Positions 56,450-64,000 of a stretch of DNA of 64,000 nucleotides are shown here, in pieces. This DNA is from Schistocephalus solidus (Eukaryota > Platyhelminthes > Cestoda > Diphyllobothriidea > Diphyllobothriidae): NCBI GenBank assembly GCA_017591395.1, contig WEDG01001523.1, forward strand, positions 124,001-188,000, read 5' to 3'. A model generated the notes under the pieces. It saw only the letters and a program-made list of their open reading frames with translations. It did not search any database and was not told where the DNA came from. Within the stretch, counting starts at the first letter, position 1, and the number at the start of each line of letters is the position of its first letter. Both the position numbers and the translations under genes were made by a program.

Positions 56450-59400
56450 CAAGATGATGGCGAAGCTCTACCATCTTTGATATCCAGTTTCCCAATATTT
56501 GACAAATTAGGAGTGTTTTCTGAAACAAGGAAGGTGTTTTGATTGTTTCGCCATGAAGCAGAACCTGTTTGACCCTTTTTGCTATGAAGTCGGAATTCAC
56601 CGATCTGCCAACTAGGTGCTGTAAAGGTTCGATGTTAATTTTGACGGACTGGGATCGAGTCCACATCGCTGATGTAGGGCTCGGTTGGGCTTACGGTAGA
56701 AGATTTTTTGGCGGATGAATGGGCATCGAGGGTGGTGGTGGCCGTCTTGCTCGCCATCGTCACCGCCGCCGTCAGGGCAGTGGAGTGTCAGGAGTGGGTT
56801 TGATTTTTGAGCTGTGAAAACGGCGGTGGAGGCCAGTTCTGAGGCCGGACTATGGACTATCAAGTTGATACCGCATTGGATTGATGTCGGATGAGGAATG
56901 ACTGGTGGGATTGTGGGCATTATGGAAGTGGTTGGCTATTGAATTGGCATGTCAACCAGATTTGAAACCTTCAAGTTGCTCTTTTGACTTAAACAGCAGC
57001 AATCTGGTTTGTTTTGTGGATTGTGTATGCATCCTACAACGCTGTAATTCAGGCTCGTTGGTCCTGAGCGGAGTCCTATTATTGGCCTTCGGGTTTATTT
57101 GTAGATTCGTGAGTAAGATGTTCAATGTCCTTGTGAGGTCGGCTCTGCCTTTCCAATCTCACAGCCCTAACTGTGTCAACCCTGGCATTTATGTATGGGA
57201 AGACGCTTGTCGTTCACCCTTTTAAGATAGTAAATCCGTCTTATTTGAAGTCACCTCTGTGTTTTGTGCATGCTGAGTATTCTGTTTCGTTCCAGAACTA
57301 AGGTGCGTAAACTTCTGTCCGGCCAACTTAGCTTTATTATTTTCCATAGACAGTTGAGCAGGAAGTTTTTAAACGTCCCGGTTGGTTCTATTACATCAAC
57401 CACAGTTTTGTCCCTTACATCAGCATAAGCATTACGATGGCTAGCTAAACCTTCAGTGTTGTATTACATTGAGGTTCATGGTGATTTCAAAGTGAGTCTT
57501 GCTTTCAACTGAAAACCTGTCTACTTTGAAATCCAGTACGCTATTTTGCCGTTGAATTCTACTTAAAAGATATGTTAATTCACCCACTGATGAAACTTTG
57601 GTTCCAAAGTGGTAGCTATGAGATGCCCTGTAGCTCGCGTGGGGGGCCAGCTCTTTTCTGAACACCATCTTCTCCGAAGTTATAGACAGCCTAAAATTGG
57701 AGCAGCCGGAGACGAAGAAGTCCTCTCTCTGCTAAATTATTCCCACAATTATGATGTGTAGCAGGCAGTCATGCACAAGCAGCAACTCGTGCAGACTGAC
57801 ATTGCGTATCCTCGCGGAGGATTTCACTCGACGTTTGTTGAACATTTTTCTGCGGGTTCGATAGCAGGTGTCCATTTTCGGCTGATCCTTACGGGTGACG
57901 TCCATTGGCACAACTCAAGACCGGAGACAAAGGGTGGGAGACTGCTGTATTTTTCGTGATGCGAGTCATCATTATACTTTGAAGTTAACTCGCCTTTCGC
58001 GTGAAAGGCTCTGAACGTTCACATTTAAGCATGATCCTCCAGATTCCATTGACAGGAAGGGAAAAGTATGGTCCATATCTACTAGGATATTTGAGTTTTG
58101 TGGATTGTGATGAGCTGGTCGGTGGTTCCGTAGCTCCTACCATATCCATGAAGAGGAAAACTATGCTTTTCTCTGTTATGTTGAGCACAGATATGACTCT
58201 GTGATTGTCCGAGAGTTTTCGGTTTCCTTTGCATTTGCATATGCCTAGGATGGGCTCGTCATCGTAGCTATCGCCACGTGTCTTGAAAGAGTACATTTCA
58301 CTTGTTCATCTGCCGAGGGCGGCCATAAACCTTGGTGGGGATTGCTTCTAGTACTGAGGCCTCACCACGTTCTTAACGGTCTCTTGCAGCAAGTGTAGGC
58401 AGTGAAGGATTTCTCGAGGAGGAGTGTGGTTCCGCGAGCGCTGTGCAGCGGTTCGTTTCCGTCACTGGGGGATCAAAGAGGATCTGCCGTGAGGCGAAGA
58501 AATTCTTCATGTCGTTCCGCTAGTCATATCCCTGTATCTATTTAGCCTTGCGATTCCTTTAAATCTCTTTTTCATCTCCCGTAGGTGTTTGTGCACCAGG
58601 TGTCTACATCGGAAGAAGGCTGCATTGCTTGCGTTAACCTTGCAGTTTGTGTAGGGTCTGTGTAGTTGTAGATTGCTTTGTTTTTGTGGTCCAACCAATT
58701 CCTACTTTGATGACAAGTACGTCTGAGGATACCCATGGCGTTTGAATGACGCACGCATCGTAGTTGTCTGGTGCCCGTACTGCCAGTATGTTAGATCATT
58801 CAGTATTTGTATATTACTGAATGCCTGTGGGAAACTTGCGAATATTACTTGGATATTCAACAGGAGCTAATGTAGTGCATTTCAAGTATTCATGGAAACT
58901 TTCGCAGTGAGTATAAAAGCTTTGTTGAAAAGGTTTTACTCGCACGTGGAATTCTGATGAAACAACACACTTTAATGCGACAGTTATTGATAATGGGTTT
59001 GAGAGAGATTCCAAAGCGTCAGGCTAATACAGCCTCTGTTCTAGTATGCTGTTGAATGTGGTTGATCACTGCTTAGATTTAAGCAAGCAACTGTTTCACC
59101 GCGTTTTCCCTCAAAGTTGCTTTACCAAACGACACACAATCGGTGAAAACGCGCGTCTGAGCTTTAATTTATTACTTGTGCTGTCTTCATGGTAAAGTAT
59201 TCAGTATTTTGCGTTCACTGATGATACCCATATAGGCATTTAAGGAGTCGAGTTTGGCAAATTTACGCTTTCAGGCCTTATCAATAATATTATGGAAAGT
59301 AGAGTAACAAAAGTTTACACATCCAATAAGCAGTAAATACGGATGAGAGGGTTGAGGGCGTTCCGAGGTCACAGTTTATAGTCTTTTCAGTATTCAACTT

Positions 59401-60090
59401 TCTTGCTGTTCGCCTACATTTTGGTCTGTTGCGGGATTTGATTTCAAGTGCTATCATTGCGATAAGCAAGCGGTGATTCATCCAGTCCTCAGCATCTCAG
59501 ATCACCCTTCTCATCAGCACGTCATGAAGATCTCGCAGCCGGGCGAAAACATAATCTAGCGGTAGTGATCTCCGCGAGCGGGTGCATCCACGTTTCATTC
59601 TCAGAGCTTGGACGACGGAAGAAGTTGTTGTTCAGGAGTAAGTGCCATTCCACGCAAATTTTATTGTAAACACCAATTCCACGATGAACCTATGCTCTCT
59701 GCCGGCAAGCTTACTGAATTCACAAAAAACGTCAACTTGTTCGCCTACTGCACAATCGGCAAGAGAAGTGTGCAGGTCATCGTAAAAGATTGTTCTGCGC
59801 CTCATCGTACGTGGTCATTGGGGAATCGTAGGCTTTGACGGGATGGGTGGCGGACATGGTAGTCGTTCTTTAAAGTCGGTCCTACGGCTGAATATTAAGC
59901 AAACGTTACGTTAGTCTGCAATTGAACGATTACTCAAGGAAAACTTGTTGCGGACACCTACGGCCTACAGTTTTACCTGTTCCGGGTATTTGAACTGTGC
60001 TAGTTAACGAGCGACCAGTGTTTTCTTCCCTTTCGGTCGGTCCCTTCGCGAGTTCATCAAAATAGAACGAATGCTGCATGAGAGGGTTTG
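56450..60090 (-). mobile_element. RTE-type LINE, near full length but heavily decayed
   Basis: Minus strand, between the two candidate C-terminal exons. In order from 60090 down: traces of endonuclease (PMTTYDEAQNNLL; NNNFFRRPSSENETWMHP at about 59600); RSRRSLPLDYVFARLRDLHD and DAEDWMNHRLLIAMIALEIK (59400-59560); linker NASNAAFFRCRHLVHKHLRE (58560-58650); DMKNFFASRQILFDPP (about 58500); RT fingers CKCKGNRKLSDNHRVISVLN (58200); VSLHELLLVHDCLLH at about 57800, where the FADD box has become LVHD; and zinc-finger-like HRTFTAPSWQIGEFRLHSKK near 56600. Many frameshifts and stops. No intact ORF. Confidence 0.82.
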
Positions 60091-60959
60091 TAAAAGATCT
60101 CAGCACGCTGATGCCTACAATTCCCAAATATTTGCTTCCTGGCAGACATTGAAATCCAGATTCTGCTGCTTGAGGAAGATTCATTCTCATCTGCATTTCA
60201 GTCAAGGCGTATTGAACACACATTTATTAACACGTTCTAGAAAAGTTGTTAAAGGAAACGGTGATTTGAAATGTTCAAATGCTTGTGTACCCCTTGACTG
60301 CGCACTTACCTAGTCATATCGGGTATGTCTATAGAGTCCTACTGAAGTAATTACTTTAGGCTCTTCAGACCCCAAATGCTAACTAAATATAATGCATTTT
60401 GCAGACTGCAGGCTGACTAAATATAGAAATATTTTGTCTTTCCAGTTTCAGTACGGTTTACAACAATATATTGAAACTGAGCCAAGGTACTAAGGAAAAG
60501 ATGGCAGGAGGTTTGGGGAACGCCTAATGAATAGCAACACTTATTTACACATTTGAAGTACCACCAATTAATGGAGGTCAGCGCTATGCATGCAGTGATT
60601 GGAAATGGGCAAAGTCTGTAGCCATGCCCCTCCAAACAGACCCCGTATAGGTTATCACAAGCCATGTTCTTAATGAATAAGCCTACTTGAATGATTTCGA
60701 ACCTGTCCCAAAAGTATGCCATTAAACCTCTGTATTAATAGCTTCATTTTGAAGTGTGACTTCAAGATGGCTTCACTGCATAGTTTCTTTAGGAGGGGTA
60801 CACAAAAACGAGTTATATTTTTGTTTTTTTAAAATTTAACATGACCTCTTAAAAATAGAAATCCACTTCGGAATTAAGTCCCCTAGATAGCTGCACTTGC
60901 CCAACGGATTATCTGCAGTTCAAAAACATTTTTAATATTATTTTGTACTGATGTTGTTG

Positions 60960-61260
60960 TAGGGGCTTTCAGCTAATTTTTCTTAGCCTCTTCTACGTTC
61001 TGGAAACGCTTGCCCTTTAGATCAGTCTTCGTTCTTGGAAGTCGCAGGGAGGCAGGTCAAGCGAGTAATGGGCGATCTTTAGAAACCATTGTCAAATTGC
61101 TTTTCCCAAAACTGGTTGATTTTGAACGCTCTGTGGGTGGGCGCGTTGTGGTGAGGAAGCAGCAGATGCACTTATCTTGGTCATTCAGGTCCGTGCCTCA
61201 GTCAATTTTGGTTCATTGTAGTGCCGGGAGCGTTAGGGAGGTATTGTTTAATAAAAAAAC
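60960..61260 (-). mobile_element. mariner transposase remnant
   Basis: On minus: HHNAPTHRAFKINQFWEKQF, then in another frame KTDLKGKRFQNVEEAKKN. These correspond to the mariner HHDNAPAHRA catalytic box (its Asp lost) and the LKGKRFQ-VEE-K C-terminal motif. Frameshifted and truncated; terminal inverted repeats not seen. Confidence 0.6.
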
Positions 61261-61364
61261 TCTCCTATCCTCTACAATGTTTACTCATAAACGCTGTTTG
61301 GCCAAACGATCAGGATTCGTGGTGAATACCGCCTCTCGTAGCTAACTTATTTATACTGATAGAT

Positions 61365-61525
61365 ATGCACTCACCGACCTGATCCGGGACTCACTCGTCC
61401 CAGCGCCTCTGCCACTGGTGGCAAAGAGGGACTCATTGGCATTTCTCGTTTTTATCCGTCATCAACCAGCCATACCCAAACCCTGGTGATGCCATCTTGG
61501 GGCTCGAAATAAAAACTAGTTGACT
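61365..61525 (-). mobile_element. tRNA-derived SINE fragment, family B
   Basis: Minus-strand fragment sharing GGGACGAGTGAGTCC with 38268-38282 and the tail GGTATGGCTGGTTGATGACG with the other family members. It lies just upstream of the candidate exon at 61684. Confidence 0.6.
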
Positions 61526-61683
61526 CCACATCAAACACTCTAATCGTGGGACCATGGTTTTGATTTGAAACATTAAAAATGGTTGATTGGCGTTCACCCA
61601 TTACTTATGTCCTGCCTCTTTCCTATGCCCTGTGCCCTAGCATCATCATTTTACTGCCCAAAAATATGTTGTCCGTTTTTAAG

Positions 61684-61961
61684 GCAAAAGACGCTCCAGG
61701 GAAACTTTAAATCTCAATCGGCTGCCTGGCTGGAGGAACAGTCGGGAAGGAGATGGTCTCAATGATGATCCCTCGGTCGCAGCCGCAACCACCACCGTCA
61801 CCGCATCAGTTGGAAAATGCGACTCCACTTGTCTGCAGACTACGAAAAGGGCGATGGAGGATCCCTGTTCAGTGCACAATGAAGACTTCCCCTTCATTCA
61901 GCCCCCCTTCGGCAACTTCACTCCGGAGGATCAGACCCGGCACCTTTCGCTAATTACATAG
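61684..61961 (+). CDS. candidate terminal exon for an alternative Shaw C-terminus
   Basis: TTGTCCGTTTTTAAG ends at 61683. The segment then reads in phase 1 for 91 codons to TAG 61959-61961: KRRSRETLNLNRLPGWRNSR, an Ala/Thr-rich stretch, then a tail ending TPEDQTRHLSLIT. It is far more GC-rich than the surroundings, and the frame closes at a TAA just upstream, so it can only be entered by splicing. A phase-1 acceptor matches the phase-1 end of the 56072-56284 exon. Joined to truncated exon 4 it would give a protein of about 640 residues. It could instead be the last exon of another gene. No homology is recognised. Confidence 0.42.
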
Positions 61962-62820
61962 GTCACAGTTGCAGTGCGCAGACATCCGGGAAGGACTAAT
62001 GCTGTGACCCCATCCACGTGCTCACTTACCAAAAACAATTAAATTATCTTTAATGCAGAATTTGTCACATGGTCTATAAGTATTAAACAAACGCGCGTTC
62101 GCACCATAACTTTTGATGCCTTGAAGTGTCGGATAACGAGTTATTGTGCCTACCCCTTTGACCTGTTGGAGTTGGCCTGCTCTCAACCATGTGGTCTTCA
62201 TGGGAGTCTAACTTGCCATGGACAGATGAGCATATTGGGCACTTTTGCATCCCACTTTAACTACGCATCCATACAAGAAGCTTCGAATGGGAGGAGAGGA
62301 GGACTAAAGTAACTTATTTCCTTGCATAACATCTCAAAAGTTCAGTCTCGAAATACATGACTCAGGAAAAGGAAACTGTGGTAGGCCCTTGAAAAAAAAC
62401 ATCTTACAATACCTGAATGAATGCAGCTTACACATGGTTCGGTGGTTAGAAAAACGTCAGAACACTTTTTTCAAAGACCGAATTGCAACTCCGGCTATCA
62501 AACTATGCTCCTTTTTCAAACAAGCTGAAAATACCGTTCTCACACCTTTATATCTGCTTGCTTCTGCGTGACGAAGGGCAGAAACTATGAATACCTCAAG
62601 TTTGTGCGATCTTCATGTAGATATATCTACAAAAACATATTATCTGGGAGGCACAATGTGAACAGCAATGAGATTTCGTCAAGCAGACAAGCCGTTTTAT
62701 CTTAAAACCTAAGAAACGAATACTTGTAGTGAATGCTTCTCATTGTTATTCCACTTTCACGTACAAAAATGGTAATCAGAAGATGAGGCAATCACTGGAA
62801 TATGGTGTTTATTAGCCTGG
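61962..62820. other. unassigned DNA after the candidate terminal exon
   Basis: No gene or element recognised. If the 61684-61961 exon is real, its 3' UTR would be here; the first AATAAA-like signals were not clearly placed. Confidence 0.4.
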
Positions 62821-62822
62821 CA

Positions 62823-62858
62823 TTTCGGATTCTCTCTCTCTCTCAACACCCTCATCAG
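62823..62858 (-). ncRNA. hammerhead-like core at the 3' end of the second PLE
   Basis: On minus: intact CTGATGA (62858-62852), GGGT/ATCC stem II closing a (GA)n loop, then intact GAAA (62826-62823). The next base is T rather than C and a clear GUC site is not visible. It sits downstream of the endonuclease at 63230-63570, the expected place in a PLE. Confidence 0.45.
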
Positions 62859-63229
62859 AGACCGTTGCAGAAGAGGTCTCTTGGGCACATGTTGCGCAGT
62901 TTCTATAGGGCGAAGTTGCCATGCCTACTATCACTGGCAGTCCTTGTATTCATGACTGGGGTTCGTAGTTGATGCGATGCTTGCTTTCTAGTCCGTACCG
63001 GAGTCGTTACTGGTCGTGATCTCATCACCGTTGTCGATTCCTGGTGTGGCAATTACTCGGCGATTCGGCTCACTATCAACGCGAACGCTGGTCACCCGCA
63101 TCCTTACCGCATGGCTAGCAATTTCATTCGGATAAAATCGTAACACGAGATCATTGCGCTTATTAATCGACTTCGGGCCAGAGAACCAGGGCTCGAGCAG
63201 TTCACGGCTCACGCGACCGGCGAGAATTT

Positions 63230-63570
63230 TTGCATCGTCAAACTTGAAATTGCACCCGGGTCCTGACGCTTGAGCCGCGACTTGAGATTTAGTGCCTTTT
63301 CGCCTCACTGCTGTCGCGTGCTTAGCCATTCGCGCGTGGAGTAGTCTCTCAGTTTCTCCAACGTAGTGGCTTTGCAACTGCACTAGATTCAGCAAACGGT
63401 TCCAGACGTTTCTTGCAGTGGAAGCGGGTCTTTCGGCCCCATTATTTGGCGCCTGATAGTTGCGTCTGGTCGATGTGCTACTCCAACCTCGAGTTGTGTG
63501 AGAAGGCAACTAAAGGCTTCCGATACGTTTTTACGTACGGAAACCGTCGCATATTGTAGGCTGAACTCAG
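63230..63570 (-). pseudogene. GIY-YIG endonuclease of a second PLE lineage
   Basis: On minus: VAHRPDATIRRQIMGPKDPL, LPLQETSGTV, IWCSC, then after a frame change HYVGETERLLHARMAKHATA, SQVAAQASG, FKFDDAKILAGRVSRELLEP and WFSGPKSINKRNDL. These are GIY-YIG and downstream PLE motifs different from the intron 3 element. The 3' end lies toward 62820. Confidence 0.7.
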
Positions 63571-63589
63571 AAAACATCATCCTACTAAA

Positions 63590-64000
63590 TTAGTTACGTT
63601 ATTTTTTTTCTTTTCAGTCGAAGCTTATTGATAAAAACACGGGTGGCACTGAGCGAAAGTTAAGCGAGTGTAACTGAGAAGATGAAGACGCGATCGCTGG
63701 AAAATGATCTTTTCTCATCTGACGTGTCGGATTTAAGCTGAAACCCATCTTCGGCGACAGCTTCAGGCGCGGTTGATTTGAAGTCGATTTGCTGCTGCCT
63801 AGCCATGACAATTGACGGCCCCCCTTCATGCCCCTTTTTGCGCTAACTCGACAAGACCCCGCCGTACATTCAAGTTCGACGAGGCCAAACTTCTCGCGAG
63901 CGTTGATAATCATGTCAGCAGCAAATTGCTTGAACCATGGTTTATGTGCCACCTGTCTCTTAAAAAGTGCAATGACCCCCTCGACCCATATTCGCTGCTG
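63590..64000 (-). other. window end, probably upstream part of the second PLE or a neighbouring element
   Basis: A minus ORF at 63952-63614 (AHKPWFKQFAADMIINAREK...) is GC-richer than background but shows no RT motif, and I do not recognise it. Confidence 0.3.

Overview
The window is AT-rich metazoan DNA with long introns and many decayed transposable elements. The best fit is a flatworm (Platyhelminthes), more likely a cestode or trematode than a free-living species. This is inferred from an RTE-type LINE with C-terminal zinc-finger-like remnants, several Penelope-like elements (PLEs) with GIY-YIG endonucleases, tRNA-derived SINEs and ribozyme-like element ends. I cannot name the species from the sequence alone.

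The one well-supported host gene is a complete voltage-gated potassium channel alpha subunit of the Shaw/Kv3 (KCNC) class on the + strand. Four exons (13436-13718, 23350-23577, 27080-27794, 49763-50073) join in frame into a 510-residue protein. It has a Kv3-type T1 domain with the HX5CX20CC zinc site, S1-S4, a TVGYGD pore and an S6 with PVP. The first intron appears to be a GC-AG intron. Possible alternative pieces are a 36-nt phase 0-0 microexon (23922-23957) and two phase-1 exons (56072-56284 and 61684-61961) that would give a longer, different C-terminus.

Layout. 1-13435: upstream DNA with a dispersed repeat pair, an inverted SINE pair, two PLE remnants, a 207-bp tandem array and a speculative small membrane-protein gene at 2156-2816. 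13436-50073: the channel gene. Intron 1 (9.6 kb) holds a GIY-YIG remnant and SINEs. Intron 2 (3.5 kb) holds the possible microexon and a SINE. Intron 3 (22 kb) holds an unidentified minus-strand coding island next to exon 3, a duplicated 218-bp unit, a PLE in inverted-repeat configuration bounded by (TA)n, SINEs and other repeats. 50074-64000: 3' flank with the possible extra exons, a decayed RTE LINE (minus, 56450-60090), a mariner remnant (minus) and another PLE endonuclease end with a hammerhead-like motif (minus, 62823-63570).

The most interesting signals are the extra-exon candidates whose phases match the channel gene, the PLE with 1.02-kb inverted pseudo-LTRs carrying degenerate hammerhead-ribozyme cores, and the unexplained coding-like island opposite exon 3. 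No rRNA, functional tRNA, CRISPR or bacterial-type feature was seen.
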